Assembly: GCF_005877055.1 (NCBI RefSeq)
Contig: NZ_CP039424.1
Span: 2,852,001-2,916,000, forward strand
Reading direction: 5' to 3'
DNA from: Citricoccus sp. SGAir0253
GTDB taxonomy: Bacteria > Actinomycetota > Actinomycetes > Actinomycetales > Micrococcaceae
DNA: 64,000 bases
Numbering within the stretch: position 1 is the stretch's first letter; each line of letters opens with the position of its first letter. The position numbers and the translations under genes are program-made. The notes under the pieces were generated by a model. That model searched no databases, had not been told where the DNA came from, and saw only the letters and a program-made list of their open reading frames with translations. This document shows, piece after piece, positions 51,757-60,819 of this stretch.

Positions 51757-52349
51757 GCCCCCTCCCCCGTGGCCCGTCCCGGGGCGGTCAGCGTGGACAG
51801 GATCTCGGGCACCAGCCGCCGGGCCCGTTCCCGGACCTGGTCCTCCGACAGCACGGCCATGGGGTGCTCCGTCCGGATCCACGCGTAGTCGGGCGCGCCC
51901 TGCACCCCGGCCATCGTGCGGCCGGTGATGTCGAAGGCGTCGGTGAGGACGGCCGCGGCCGGTAGTCCGGCACGCTCGAAGGCGATCCCGTCCGCCACCG
52001 CGGCCGCGCTGCAGGATCCGCAGTCGCCCACCCCGGTGACCACCACGTCGCAGGCGGTCCGGTACCGGGAGATGATCTCCTCGTCCACGGGGACCGAGAA
52101 GTTCGCCTTGGTCTCCACGATGCCCACGGAGTCGGCCCCGTGTTCCTCGACCAGCAGCTCGCCCACGGCCTGCAGGAACAGCATCGCGTTGTGCTTGGTG
52201 TTGTCCAGCAGGCCGATGCGGGCCCCGGCCAGCGAGTCCGGCCGGGGTGCCAGCCGCACGGCCGGCCGGCCCTCGGATGCCGTGCCGTCCGGCGCGGGGC
52301 CACCGGTCGCGGGCGCCCGGCCCGTGGGGTCCAGGATGGTGTCGGTCAT
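51753..52349 (-). CDS. UGSC-family protein, Cys form
   Basis: A 198-residue protein with a Rossmann-like layout (GARIGLLDNTKHNAMLFLQAVGELL, VVTGVGDCGSCSAAAVADG, AFERAGLPAAAVLTDAF). The motif at residues 110-113 is Cys-Gly-Ser-Cys; in the UGSC (seleno)protein family the first position is often selenocysteine. Here both codons are TGC, so it is the Cys version, with no need for Sec decoding. Such a motif suggests a thiol/selenol redox or transferase centre. It is embedded between an NDMA-dependent alcohol dehydrogenase and its partner gene. Confidence 0.82.
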   Translation of the reverse strand: MTDTILDPTGRAPATGGPAPDGTASEGRPAVRLAPRPDSLAGARIGLLDNTKHNAMLFLQAVGELLVEEHGADSVGIVETKANFSVPVDEEIISRYRTACDVVVTGVGDCGSCSAAAVADGIAFERAGLPAAAVLTDAFDITGRTMAGVQGAPDYAWIRTEHPMAVLSEDQVRERARRLVPEILSTLTAPGRATGEGA

Positions 52350-52357
52350 GACCGCTC

Positions 52358-53527
52358 CTACTGCTCGTGGACGATGATGCCGCGGATGTTCCGTCCTGCG
52401 AGCAGGTCCTCGTACGCGGTGTTCACCTCGTCCAGGGTGTACTTGCGGGTGATCAGTTCCTCGAGCTTGAGGTCGCCGGAGCGGTACAGGCCGAGCAGCT
52501 TCGGGATGTCGTACAGCGGGTTGCAGTCCCCGAAGAGGGCTCCCCGGACCTGCCGCTGGTAGCTGATGAGCATGCCGGCGTGGATCGTCACCGCCTGCTC
52601 GTCGAGGTGGCCGACCGAGGTGATGGTGAGCTTGCCGCCCTTGCCGGTCATCGCGATCCCGGCGTTGGCCATCTCCTGCGTGACGACGTCGGCGGTGATG
52701 ATCACCTTGTCCGCCAGCTGCCCCCAGGTGGTGTCCACGACGAAGTCGTGGGCCTCCTGCGCGGTGGCGAAGGCGTGGGTGGCCCCGAACAGCTCGAGCG
52801 CGGACTCGCGCTTGAAGGCCACGGGGTCCACGACCACCACGTTCTTGGCGCCGGCGTAGCGGGCGCCCTGGACGGCATTGGAGCCCACGCCGCCGGCCCC
52901 GAAGACCACCACGGTCTCCCCCGCGCGGACCTCGGCGGCGTAGACGGCCGATCCCCAGCCGGTGGGGACGCCGCAGCCCACGAGCGAGCCGAGCTCGAAC
53001 GGGATGTCGTCCGGCAACGGGACGACGGCGTACTCGGAGACCACCGTGAACTGGGAGAACGTGCCCAGGGTGCAGAAGCCGCCGACGTCCTCGCCCGTCC
53101 CGTCATGGAAGCGGAAGGTGTCGTCGAGGAACATGCCCGTCCCGGCGTTGAGGCCCTTGACGCACATGTTCTGGTGTCCGGTGGAGCACGGCCGGCAGTA
53201 CCCGCAGGCGGGGATGTAGGCGCAGACCACGCGGTCGCCCGGCCTCACGCGGGTGACGCTCGGGCCGACCGACTCCACGACCCCGGCGCCCTCGTGGCCG
53301 CCGACGATGGGGAACCGGACGGGGGCGTCCCCGGCGGTGATGTGGTGGTCGGAGTGGCACAGCCCGGCGGCGTGCATCCGCACCCGGACCTCGTGTTCCT
53401 TCGGGGGGTCCACCCGCAGCTCGGTGAGCTGCCAGCCCTCGTGGGGGCCCCGGGCGACGGCGGCGCGCGTGGTCAGCGTGGCCGCGGGGGCCTCTTCCGT
53501 GGTGACCGTGGTCGTGGGGATTGCCAT
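52358..53527 (-). CDS. NDMA-dependent (nicotinoprotein) zinc alcohol dehydrogenase
   Basis: A 389-residue MDR enzyme. Catalytic zinc site AGLCHSDHH and GGHEGAG; structural zinc site CGYCRPCSTGHQNMC; Rossmann motif VVFGAGGVGSNAVQGA. The GCGVPTGWGSAVYAAEVRAGE block marks the NDMA-dependent group, in which NAD stays bound and electrons leave through mycofactocin in vivo. The first 20 residues are Thr/Ala-rich. AAAGGAAG lies 8 bases before the ATG. It is 14 bases behind the aldehyde dehydrogenase gene, so alcohol to acid oxidation in one operon is likely. Confidence 0.88.
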   Translation of the reverse strand: MAIPTTTVTTEEAPAATLTTRAAVARGPHEGWQLTELRVDPPKEHEVRVRMHAAGLCHSDHHITAGDAPVRFPIVGGHEGAGVVESVGPSVTRVRPGDRVVCAYIPACGYCRPCSTGHQNMCVKGLNAGTGMFLDDTFRFHDGTGEDVGGFCTLGTFSQFTVVSEYAVVPLPDDIPFELGSLVGCGVPTGWGSAVYAAEVRAGETVVVFGAGGVGSNAVQGARYAGAKNVVVVDPVAFKRESALELFGATHAFATAQEAHDFVVDTTWGQLADKVIITADVVTQEMANAGIAMTGKGGKLTITSVGHLDEQAVTIHAGMLISYQRQVRGALFGDCNPLYDIPKLLGLYRSGDLKLEELITRKYTLDEVNTAYEDLLAGRNIRGIIVHEQ

Positions 53528-53541
53528 CGTGGTGCTTCCTT

Positions 53542-55032
53542 TCAGTTGCCCGGACGCGTCGCGCCGCGCATCGAGACGGTCTTGACCTGGGTCCACTCCA
53601 GGACGGAGTCGGCGCCCATGGTCCGCCCGAAGCCGCTGTTCTTGTAGCCGCCGAACGGGCCGCCGATCACCCCGGCGCCGAGGGCGTTGTTGATGCCGAC
53701 CTGACCGGCCTGCAGCGCCCGGGACATCCGCACGGCGGTCCCGACGTCCTCGGTCCACACCGAGGCGACCAACCCGTAGTCGACCCCGTTGGCCACCGCG
53801 ATCGCCTCCGCCTCGTCGTCGACGGGGATGACGGACAGCACGGGACCGAAGATCTCCTCCCGGGCGATCGTCATGTCCGGGCTGACGTTGTCGAAGAGGG
53901 TCGGGCTCACGAAGAAGCCGTCCCCGTACTCCGCCCCGCGGGGAACGCCGCCGCCGACCACCACGTCGGCCCCCTCGGAACGGCCCGCCTCGATGTAGCC
54001 CATGACCCGCTCGTGCTGGCGGCCGTTGATGAGCGGTCCCATGTTCACCGGCTGGTGCCACGGGCCCACGGAGATGCGCTCCATGGCCTGGGCCAGGCGT
54101 TCCACCACCTCCTGGTGCACGCTGCGCAGGACCACCACGCGCGATCCGGCGGCACAGATCTGGCCGGTGTTCAGGGTGATGCCGCTGGCGATGGCCGGCG
54201 CGGCCACGGACAGGTCCGCATCGGGGAAGACCACCTGGGGGGACTTTCCACCGAGCTCGAGATGCAGGGGGATGAGGTTGCGGGCGCAGGCCTCCATGAC
54301 GGTGGCCCCCGTGACCGGCGACCCGGTGAAGCCGACGCGGCGGATGCCCGGATGGCTGGGGATCGCCGCCCCGGCCTCGGACCCGTAGCCGGTGACGACG
54401 TTGACGACCCCGGCCGGGATGCCCGCGTCCATCGCGAGGCGGGCCAGTGCCAGGGGCGCGAGCGGCGCGTCCTCGGCGGGCTTGATGACGATGGTGTTCC
54501 CGGCCGCGATGGCGGCGGCCACCTCGGTGACGAACATCGGCCCCGGGGCGTTCCAGGGGATGATGGCGCCGACCACGCCGTAGGGCTCGCGCAGGGTGAA
54601 CCCGACGACGTCCGGCGTGTAGGTCGGCAGCGAGACGCCCTGCACCTTGTCCGCCTGGCCGGCGATGAAGCGCACCTGTCCGGCCATGGGCGGCGGGCCC
54701 CAGTGCGGACGTCCGACGTCGCGTGACTCCAGCTGGTCCAGCACGGCCGCGTGCTCGTCGATCAGCTCCGCCCAGCGGAACAGCAGCCCGGCGCGGGCGG
54801 TGGCGTTGAGGTCCCGCCAGGCGGGCAGCGCCCGCTCCGCCGCCCGGACGGCGGCGTCCACGTCCTCGGCGGTGCCGCGCGGCACCCGGCCCAGCACCTC
54901 GCGGTTGGCCGGGTTGAGGACCTCGATGGTCTCCCCGCTCGCGGCGGGGACCCATTCCCCGCCGATGAGGTGGGCGTTGTCCCGCAGCAGCTCCGTGTCG
55001 AGTGCCGCCTGGGGGTCGATGACTGCAGTCAT
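53542..55032 (-). CDS. NAD(P)-dependent aldehyde dehydrogenase
   Basis: A 496-residue aldehyde dehydrogenase with the cofactor region NTIVIKPAEDAPL, GFTGSPVTGATVM, the general base in LHLELGGKSP and the catalytic Cys in NTGQICAAGSRVV. The length is normal. It sits between two nicotinoprotein alcohol dehydrogenases, so it probably takes the aldehyde they produce to the acid. The exact substrate cannot be read from the sequence. Confidence 0.9.
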   Translation of the reverse strand: MTAVIDPQAALDTELLRDNAHLIGGEWVPAASGETIEVLNPANREVLGRVPRGTAEDVDAAVRAAERALPAWRDLNATARAGLLFRWAELIDEHAAVLDQLESRDVGRPHWGPPPMAGQVRFIAGQADKVQGVSLPTYTPDVVGFTLREPYGVVGAIIPWNAPGPMFVTEVAAAIAAGNTIVIKPAEDAPLAPLALARLAMDAGIPAGVVNVVTGYGSEAGAAIPSHPGIRRVGFTGSPVTGATVMEACARNLIPLHLELGGKSPQVVFPDADLSVAAPAIASGITLNTGQICAAGSRVVVLRSVHQEVVERLAQAMERISVGPWHQPVNMGPLINGRQHERVMGYIEAGRSEGADVVVGGGVPRGAEYGDGFFVSPTLFDNVSPDMTIAREEIFGPVLSVIPVDDEAEAIAVANGVDYGLVASVWTEDVGTAVRMSRALQAGQVGINNALGAGVIGGPFGGYKNSGFGRTMGADSVLEWTQVKTVSMRGATRPGN

Positions 55033-55060
55033 GGTGCTCTCTTCCGTCCGGCGAGCCGGC

Positions 55061-56170
55061 TCAGTGCTCGATGGTGATGATTCCGCGGATGTTCTTGCCG
55101 TCGAGCATGTCCCGGTAGCCCTCGTTGACCTGGTCCAGGGTGTAGCGACTGGTGATCAGTTCATCGAGCTTGAGCTTGCCGGCCTGGTACATGCCGACCA
55201 GCCGGGGGACGTCGTGCAGCGGGTTGCAGGCGCCGAAGATGGCCCCCTGGATCCGGCGCTGGTAGCCGATGAGCATGCCGGGGTGTTCCCGGATGGTCCC
55301 GTTGCCGACGGCCGTGATGGTGACCTGGCCGGACTTGCCGACGATGTTGATGGCGTCGTGGATGACCTCGTCGTGCAGGCTGCCGACCGTGATGATGGCG
55401 TGGTCGGCGAGTTCGCCCCACGTGGACTCGATGACGAAGTCCGTGGCCTCCTGGGCGCTCGGGAACACGTGCGTGGCGCCGAACTCCAGGGCCTTGTCCC
55501 GCTTGAACTCGACGGGGTCGACGACCACCACGCGCTGGGCGCCGGCCAGCGCCGCGCCCTGGACGGCGTTCATGCCGACCCCGCCCGCGCCGAACACCAC
55601 GGCCGTCTGGCCGACCTGGACGCCGGCCGCGTGGACGGCCGAGCCCCATCCGGTGGGGACGCCGCAGCCGACGAGGCAGGCGACGTCGAACGGGAGGTCC
55701 TCCGGGATCGGGATCACGGAGTACTCGGAGACCACCGTGTACTGGGAGAAGGTGCCCAGGACGCAGAGCCCTCCGAAGTCCACGCCGTCCTGGTGGAAGC
55801 GGAAGGTCCCGTCCGGGAACTCCCCGGTGGCGGCGTTCTTGCCGGAGTCGCAGAGGTTCTGGCGGCCGGTGGAGCAGTACCGGCAGGAGCCGCAGGCCGG
55901 GATGAAGGAGCACACGACGTGGTCCCCCACCTTGACGCGAGTGACCCCCTCGCCGACGGCGTCGATGATCCCGGCGCCCTCGTGGCCGCCGACCACCGGC
56001 ATGCGCATGGGGGCGTCGCCCTTCTGGATGTGGTCGTCCGAGTGGCACATGCCGGCGGCCATCATCTTGATGCGGACCTCGTTGGCCCGGGGCTCGTCGA
56101 GGTCGAGTTCGGTGACTTCCCAGGGCTGTCCGGGCGCACGGCACACGACCGCGCGGGTCTTCATGCTCAT
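55061..56170 (-). CDS. NDMA-dependent (nicotinoprotein) zinc alcohol dehydrogenase, paralogue
   Basis: A 369-residue paralogue of the enzyme at 52.4 kb and closer to the standard family start (KTRAVVCRAPGQPWEVTELDLDEP). Zinc sites AGMCHSDDH, GGHEGAG and CGSCRYCSTGRQNLC and the Rossmann motif VVFGAGGVGMNAVQGA are complete. It is the first gene of the leftward operon and its promoter region holds two IclR-type palindromes. Two NDMA-type enzymes around one aldehyde dehydrogenase suggest two related alcohol substrates, or a diol. Confidence 0.88.
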   Translation of the reverse strand: MSMKTRAVVCRAPGQPWEVTELDLDEPRANEVRIKMMAAGMCHSDDHIQKGDAPMRMPVVGGHEGAGIIDAVGEGVTRVKVGDHVVCSFIPACGSCRYCSTGRQNLCDSGKNAATGEFPDGTFRFHQDGVDFGGLCVLGTFSQYTVVSEYSVIPIPEDLPFDVACLVGCGVPTGWGSAVHAAGVQVGQTAVVFGAGGVGMNAVQGAALAGAQRVVVVDPVEFKRDKALEFGATHVFPSAQEATDFVIESTWGELADHAIITVGSLHDEVIHDAINIVGKSGQVTITAVGNGTIREHPGMLIGYQRRIQGAIFGACNPLHDVPRLVGMYQAGKLKLDELITSRYTLDQVNEGYRDMLDGKNIRGIITIEH

Positions 56171-56298
56171 GGGGACCCCTTTCTGGCAGGTGACGCCCCG
56201 GCTCGGGTGCCGGCGGCTGGTGGCGCAGCGCCGGTCGTCGGGGCCGGTGGTGCGGTTGCCTCCACCGTGCTCGCTCGGGCGGGGGGCCGCCACGGGCT

Positions 56299-56313
56299 TT
56301 CCGTCGCACGGAA
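56299..56313. promoter_or_regulatory. IclR-type palindrome, site C
   Basis: TTCCGT-CGC-ACGGAA, perfect 6-bp arms, 129 bases upstream of the leftward alcohol dehydrogenase and 221 bases from the rightward CoA-transferase start, in the 363-base divergent gap. Confidence 0.7.
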
Positions 56314-56386
56314 GCCCCGGACGGGGCACCGGCCACGGCACCGGGTCCGCCACCGGGGGCCGGGGCGCCCGGGGTACCGGTCCGCC

Positions 56387-56401
56387 TTCTGCCGCGTGGA
56401 A
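56387..56401. promoter_or_regulatory. IclR-type palindrome, site D
   Basis: TTCTGC-CGC-GTGGAA, two mismatches in the arms, 88 bases after site C. It gives the divergent region a double operator as at 61.9 kb. Apart from sites C and D the gap is GC-rich with no other recognisable element. Confidence 0.55.
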
Positions 56402-56533
56402 GCGCGCGTGCCCGTCACGGGGTGCCGGGATTGACTACACCATGACCGGTCCGGCACCGGACGGTCCCACCGCCCGCGGCCTCCCCGCCCCGGCCTCCCC
56501 TCTCGACACCGCACACGAAGGAGGACGACCCCG

Positions 56534-57286
56534 ATGGACAAGTTCCGCGCGGATCTCCACGAGCACCTGGACGCCGTCTGGGACGGAGCCTCGATCGCCG
56601 TCGGCGGGTTCGGCAGCTCCGGGCGACCGGACGCCCTGCTCAACGCCCTCTGCGACCTGGGCAAGAGGGACCTGCACCTGTACGTCAACAACGTCGGGGA
56701 CGACTTCACCGGCATCGGCCGGCTGGTGATGGAGGGGCGGGTGCGCCGACTGACCGGTTCCTTCCCCGTGCTGCCGGAGTTCTACGACGAGTACTTCGCG
56801 GGCCGGGTGGAACTCGAGCTCATCCCCCAGGGCACCCTGGCGGAGCGGATGCGGGCGGGAGGGGCCGGCATCGCCGCCTTCTACACGCCCTCGGGGGCCG
56901 GCACCATGCTCTCGGACGGCAGCTTCCCGCTGGCGTACGCCGCGGGGTCCCCGGACCGGTTCGTCCCGGCCAAGGAGGAGCGCTCCTTCGACGGCCGCCC
57001 CCACGTCCTCGAGCATGGCATCCGGGCGGACTTCGGGCTCGTCAAGGCCCAGCAGGCCGACCCCAAGGGCAACGTCCGCTTCCACCTCTCGGCCCGGAAC
57101 TTCAACCCGCTGGCCGCCATGTCCGGCCGGACCACCTTCGTGGAGGTCGAGCGGCTGGTGGGCACCGGGGACCTCGGCCCGGACGACATCCACCTCCCCG
57201 GGGTCTTCGTGGACCACGTGGTGATGACCGCAGCACCCATCCCGGCCGACCTGCCCCGGCGGGCCGCCATGACCCAGGACGGCTGA
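56534..57286 (+). CDS. CoA-transferase subunit A (3-oxoacid/3-oxoadipate CoA-transferase type)
   Basis: A 250-residue family-I CoA-transferase alpha subunit (IAVGGFGSSGRPDALLNALCD; LYVNNVGDD; FVPAKEERSFDGRPHVLEHGIRADFGLVKAQQADPKGN). It moves CoA between succinyl-CoA or acetyl-CoA and a carboxylic acid with the beta subunit. AAGGAGG lies 9 bases before the ATG. The beta subunit starts 2 bases after the stop. The acid might be the product of the divergent alcohol/aldehyde dehydrogenase operon. Confidence 0.88.
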   Translation: MDKFRADLHEHLDAVWDGASIAVGGFGSSGRPDALLNALCDLGKRDLHLYVNNVGDDFTGIGRLVMEGRVRRLTGSFPVLPEFYDEYFAGRVELELIPQGTLAERMRAGGAGIAAFYTPSGAGTMLSDGSFPLAYAAGSPDRFVPAKEERSFDGRPHVLEHGIRADFGLVKAQQADPKGNVRFHLSARNFNPLAAMSGRTTFVEVERLVGTGDLGPDDIHLPGVFVDHVVMTAAPIPADLPRRAAMTQDG

Positions 57287-57288
57287 CC

Positions 57289-57966
57289 ATGTCCACGACC
57301 GACACCGGCACCGGCGTGCCCACCATCACCGGTCGCAGCCGCGACCAGATCGCCCAGCGCCTCGCGGAGGACCTGCAGGACGGCTACACGGTCAACCTGG
57401 GGGTGGGCATCCCGCTGGCCGTGCCCCATCACGTACCGCCCGGCCGGGAGGTGTTCCTCCAGTCCGAGAACGGCATTCTCGGCCTGGGCCCCGCCCCGGA
57501 GCCGGGCGCGGAGGACCCCGACCTCACCAACGCCGGCAAGCAGCCGGCCAGCATGATCCCGGGCGGGGCCATCGTGGACTCCGCCACCTCGTTCGCCATC
57601 ATCCGCGGCGGGCACCTGGACGTGACCATCCTCGGTGCCCTGCAGGTCTCCGAGTCCGCGGACCTGTCCAACTGGTACGTCCCCGGACGCAACCCCGCCG
57701 TGGGCGGGGCCATGGACCTCGTGGCCGGGACGCCCCAGGTCTGGGTCTGCATGGAGCACGTGGACCGGGGCGGACGGCCCAAGCTGGTCCGCGAGTGCAC
57801 CTTCCCGCTGACCGGCCGCGGCGTGGTCACCCGGGTCTACACGGACCTCGCCGTCTTCCACGTGCGCGGCGGCCGGCTGACCCTCGTCGAGTGCGCCCCG
57901 GGCATCACCCCGGAGGACGTCCGGCTGCGGACCGAGGCGGCCTACGACGAGGCGATCGGCCGATGA
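57289..57966 (+). CDS. CoA-transferase subunit B
   Basis: A 225-residue beta subunit. The catalytic Glu is in QSENGILGLGP near residue 62, and DSATSFAIIRGGHLDVTILGALQVSE and NWYVPGRNPAVGGAMDLVAG match the PcaJ/ScoB pattern. The first 15 residues are Thr/Gly-rich. It overlaps the next gene by 4 bases (ATGA). PcaIJ-like similarity suggests, but does not prove, a dicarboxylic beta-keto acid as substrate. Confidence 0.88.
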   Translation: MSTTDTGTGVPTITGRSRDQIAQRLAEDLQDGYTVNLGVGIPLAVPHHVPPGREVFLQSENGILGLGPAPEPGAEDPDLTNAGKQPASMIPGGAIVDSATSFAIIRGGHLDVTILGALQVSESADLSNWYVPGRNPAVGGAMDLVAGTPQVWVCMEHVDRGGRPKLVRECTFPLTGRGVVTRVYTDLAVFHVRGGRLTLVECAPGITPEDVRLRTEAAYDEAIGR

Positions 57967-58910
57967 CCGCGGTGGGCACGGACCCGCCGCCGGTCCCGTC
58001 CCCCGGCCCGGCGGCACCGTCCCTGGACCGGTGGCGGGAGCTGGCCGGGATCGACGTGCACGTGCACGTGCACCGCTCCGTGGAGCACGACGCCGGCCCG
58101 GTCGAGTCGGGCGGGCAACTGGGCGAGTACTTCGGCATCGGCACCATGCACGGCCGCACGGTGCCCGAGATCGCCGAGCACTACCGCGCGCGGCGGATGG
58201 CCGCCGTCGTCTTCACCGTCGACTCCCTCTCCGCGACCGGCGAGGAGCCGGTGCCCGGCAACCGGGAGGTCGCCGAGCTGGCCGCCCAGCATGCCGACGT
58301 CCTGGTCCCCTTCGCCAGCATCGACCCCGCCCGCGGGGCGGCCGGCGTCCGCGAGGCCAGGATCCTCGCCCGCGACCACGGGGTCCGCGGGTTCAAGTTC
58401 CACCCCGGCGTCCAGCGCTTCCACCCCGACGACCGCCGGGCCTACCCCCTCTACGAGGTCATCCAGGAGTACGGGTGCATCGCCCTGTTCCACACCGGGC
58501 AGACCGGCGTGGGTGCCGGGTCCCGGGGCGGCGGCGGGATCCGGCTGAAGTACTCCCGCCCGCTGGCCATCGACGACGTGGCCGCGGACTTCCCCGACCT
58601 GGACATCATCATGGCCCACCCGTCCTTCCCGTGGCAGGACGAGGCCCTGTCCATCGCCCTGCACAAGCCGCGGGTGTACATCGACCTCTCCGGCTGGTCG
58701 CCGCGGTACTTCCCGCCACAGCTCGTCCGGTACGCGGACACGCTGCTGCGCCACAAGGTGCTCTTCGGCACCGACTACCCGGTCATCACGCCCGAGCGGT
58801 GGCTGGAGGAGTTCGCCCGCCTGCCGATCCGCGACTCCGTCCGGCCCCTGGTCCTGCGGGAGAACGCCGCCCGCCTGCTCCGGCTCCCGGGAGCCGGCGC
58901 CGCCGGCTGA
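57963..58910 (+). CDS. Amidohydrolase 2 family protein
   Basis: A 315-residue TIM-barrel protein with IDVHVHVHRS, FKFHPG, IIMAHPSFPW and LFGTDYPVITPERW, the metal-binding positions of the amidohydrolase-2 (decarboxylase/hydrolase) group. The N-terminal 30 residues are Pro/Ala-rich. Coupling to the CoA-transferase implies it acts on the same pathway, perhaps a decarboxylation or hydrolysis before or after CoA activation. It is not a close copy of the amidohydrolase at 47.3 kb. Confidence 0.83.
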   Translation: MTAVGTDPPPVPSPGPAAPSLDRWRELAGIDVHVHVHRSVEHDAGPVESGGQLGEYFGIGTMHGRTVPEIAEHYRARRMAAVVFTVDSLSATGEEPVPGNREVAELAAQHADVLVPFASIDPARGAAGVREARILARDHGVRGFKFHPGVQRFHPDDRRAYPLYEVIQEYGCIALFHTGQTGVGAGSRGGGGIRLKYSRPLAIDDVAADFPDLDIIMAHPSFPWQDEALSIALHKPRVYIDLSGWSPRYFPPQLVRYADTLLRHKVLFGTDYPVITPERWLEEFARLPIRDSVRPLVLRENAARLLRLPGAGAAG

Positions 58911-58965
58911 TCCCCGTCAAGGGCCCCAGCCCCAAGCCCCCCACGTCCCCACGAGAGGAAGCACC

Positions 58966-59877
58966 ATGAAGGAACTGAGCGGCCGCGTCGCGGTCATCAC
59001 CGGCGGCAGCAGCGGCATCGGCCGGGGCATCGCCCTGGCCTGTGCGCGGGCGGACATGGTCGTCTACGTCACGGGGCGCAGTCCCGCGCACCTGGCCGAG
59101 ACTCGGGAGGAGTTCACCGCCCGCGGGCTGCAGGTGTCCACGCTGGAGGTCGACGTCACGGACCTGGACGCCATGCGCCGGGCCGCGGCCCGCGTGGAAC
59201 AGGAACAGGGGCGGGTGGACCTGCTGGTGAACAACGCCGGCATCGGCCTGACCGGTCCGGTGGCCGAGGCCTCCGCCGCCGACTGGGACTGGCTGGTCGA
59301 CGTGAACATCCGCGGCGTCGGACACGGCATCCAGGCCTTCCTCCCGGCGATCCGGCGCCACGGCGAGGGTGGCCACGTCGTCAACACGTCCTCGATGGCC
59401 GGGCTCATGCCGGTGGTGGCCGGTCTGTACTCCATGTCCAAGGCGGCCGTGATCGCGCTCTCCGAGGCCCTGCACATCGAGCTGCTGGCCGAGGGCATCG
59501 GCGTCTCGGCGTACTGCCCGGGGCCCACCCACTCGAACATCGCCTCCGCGGTCGCCCGGCGGCCCGAGCGCTATGGCGGCTCGGGGTACACGAGTCCCGG
59601 CCCGGAGGCCACCGAGTTCCAGCGCGGCCAGCCGTACATGAGTGCCGAGGAGGCCGGTGAGCGGGTGCTCGAGGGGGTCCGGCGAGGTGACATGTTCATC
59701 CTGACCCACCCCGAGTTCAAGGCCGGCGTGGTGCAGCGCCACCGGGCGATCGAGGAGGCCTTCCCGGACGAGCCCCTCGACGAGGAGCGGGCGGCCGCCA
59801 TCCCCTTCCTGCTCTCCTCGCCCGTGTACGAGCCCTCCCGGCGCCTCCCGGCGCCGGTGCACGCGCGGCTGGGCTGA
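58966..59877 (+). CDS. SDR-family oxidoreductase
   Basis: A 303-residue classical SDR with GGSSGIGRGIA, NNAGIGL and catalytic YSMSK; a long C-terminal tail (about 60 residues, LTHPEFKAGVVQRHRAIEEAFPDEP) resembles that of SDRs acting on bulky aromatic ketones or aryl-glycerol ethers. AGAGGAAG lies before the ATG, 55 bases after the amidohydrolase, so it is likely in the same rightward operon. It converges on another SDR with a 6-base gap and no terminator in view. Confidence 0.86.
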   Translation: MKELSGRVAVITGGSSGIGRGIALACARADMVVYVTGRSPAHLAETREEFTARGLQVSTLEVDVTDLDAMRRAAARVEQEQGRVDLLVNNAGIGLTGPVAEASAADWDWLVDVNIRGVGHGIQAFLPAIRRHGEGGHVVNTSSMAGLMPVVAGLYSMSKAAVIALSEALHIELLAEGIGVSAYCPGPTHSNIASAVARRPERYGGSGYTSPGPEATEFQRGQPYMSAEEAGERVLEGVRRGDMFILTHPEFKAGVVQRHRAIEEAFPDEPLDEERAAAIPFLLSSPVYEPSRRLPAPVHARLG

Positions 59878-59883
59878 CCCGGT

Positions 59884-60819
59884 TCACTCCGTGGCGGCCG
59901 AACCGTCCAGGCCGACCAGCGGCACCGGGCCGGCCAGGTCCCCGGCCGCGGCCGGCAGGTACGCGAAGTTGCGGGCCCTCGCGCCGCCGTCGACCACCAG
60001 GTCCGTGCCCGTGACCAGCCGCGCGTAGTCCGAGGACAGCCAGGCCACCGCGTGGCCGATGTCCGTGGGGGTCCCGGTGGTGCCCATCGGGACCATGGGG
60101 GTCCGCTCGCCGCGCCACCGCTCGGGACGGCGCCACGGCTCGTCCCCCGTGGGGCCGCCCAGTCCACCGGCGCCCCGGTCCCCGCCGCGCGGCGGGGACT
60201 GCAGCACGCCGGTGACACCGGCCGCCAGCAGCTCCGGATTGTCGGGGGTGGGCGCGGTCGGGGTGAAGGAGTTGACCCGGATGCCGTAGGGCGCCAGGTC
60301 CATGGCGGCGGCGCGCACGAAGTTGTTCACGCCGCCCTTGCTGAAGGCGTAGGCGATCACCCCCGCCGTGCCGCTCCAGCCGTTGGACGAGGAGATGCAC
60401 ACGACCGAACCGCGGATCCCGCGCTCGGCCATGGCCCGGCCCACGTGCTTCGTGTTGAGGAAGTACCCCAGGGACGAGACCCGGACCGCACGTTCGAAGG
60501 CTGCCGCCTCCTCGTCCAGCACCCCGCGTCCGCCGAGCACGGCGGCGTTGTTCACGAGGATGTCGATCCGCCCCCACCGCTCCAGCACGGCCTCCACGTA
60601 GCCCCTGACGTCCTCCTCCTCGGTCACGTCGCCCGGGGCCGCCATCGCGGTGCCGCCGTTGCGCTCGATCCGGCGGATGCAGGCCGCGATCGACTCGTCC
60701 GAGACGTCGTTGCAGGCCACCTTCGCCCCGTACCGGGACAGCGCCAGGGCGATCCCGCTGCCGATGTTCGGCCCGCAGCCGGTGACCAGGGCCACCTTGC
60801 CCTCCAGGCTGATCTCCAT
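59884..60819 (-). CDS. SDR-family oxidoreductase
   Basis: A 311-residue SDR with GCGPNIGSGIA, NNAAVLGG and catalytic YAFSK. An insertion of about 45 Gly/Arg/Pro-rich residues (near 212-255, SPPRGGDRGAGGLGGPTGDE) sits in the substrate loop, and the C-terminus extends beyond the usual end. Its start shares one base with the stop of the preceding SDR gene, so the two are translated together and may act in sequence or as a heteromer. Confidence 0.84.
   Translation of the reverse strand: MEISLEGKVALVTGCGPNIGSGIALALSRYGAKVACNDVSDESIAACIRRIERNGGTAMAAPGDVTEEEDVRGYVEAVLERWGRIDILVNNAAVLGGRGVLDEEAAAFERAVRVSSLGYFLNTKHVGRAMAERGIRGSVVCISSSNGWSGTAGVIAYAFSKGGVNNFVRAAAMDLAPYGIRVNSFTPTAPTPDNPELLAAGVTGVLQSPPRGGDRGAGGLGGPTGDEPWRRPERWRGERTPMVPMGTTGTPTDIGHAVAWLSSDYARLVTGTDLVVDGGARARNFAYLPAAAGDLAGPVPLVGLDGSAATE

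Noticed and set aside
51753-52349. Selenocysteine in the UGSC protein
   Set aside because: Both motif codons are TGC and there is no in-frame TGA, so it is the Cys form.
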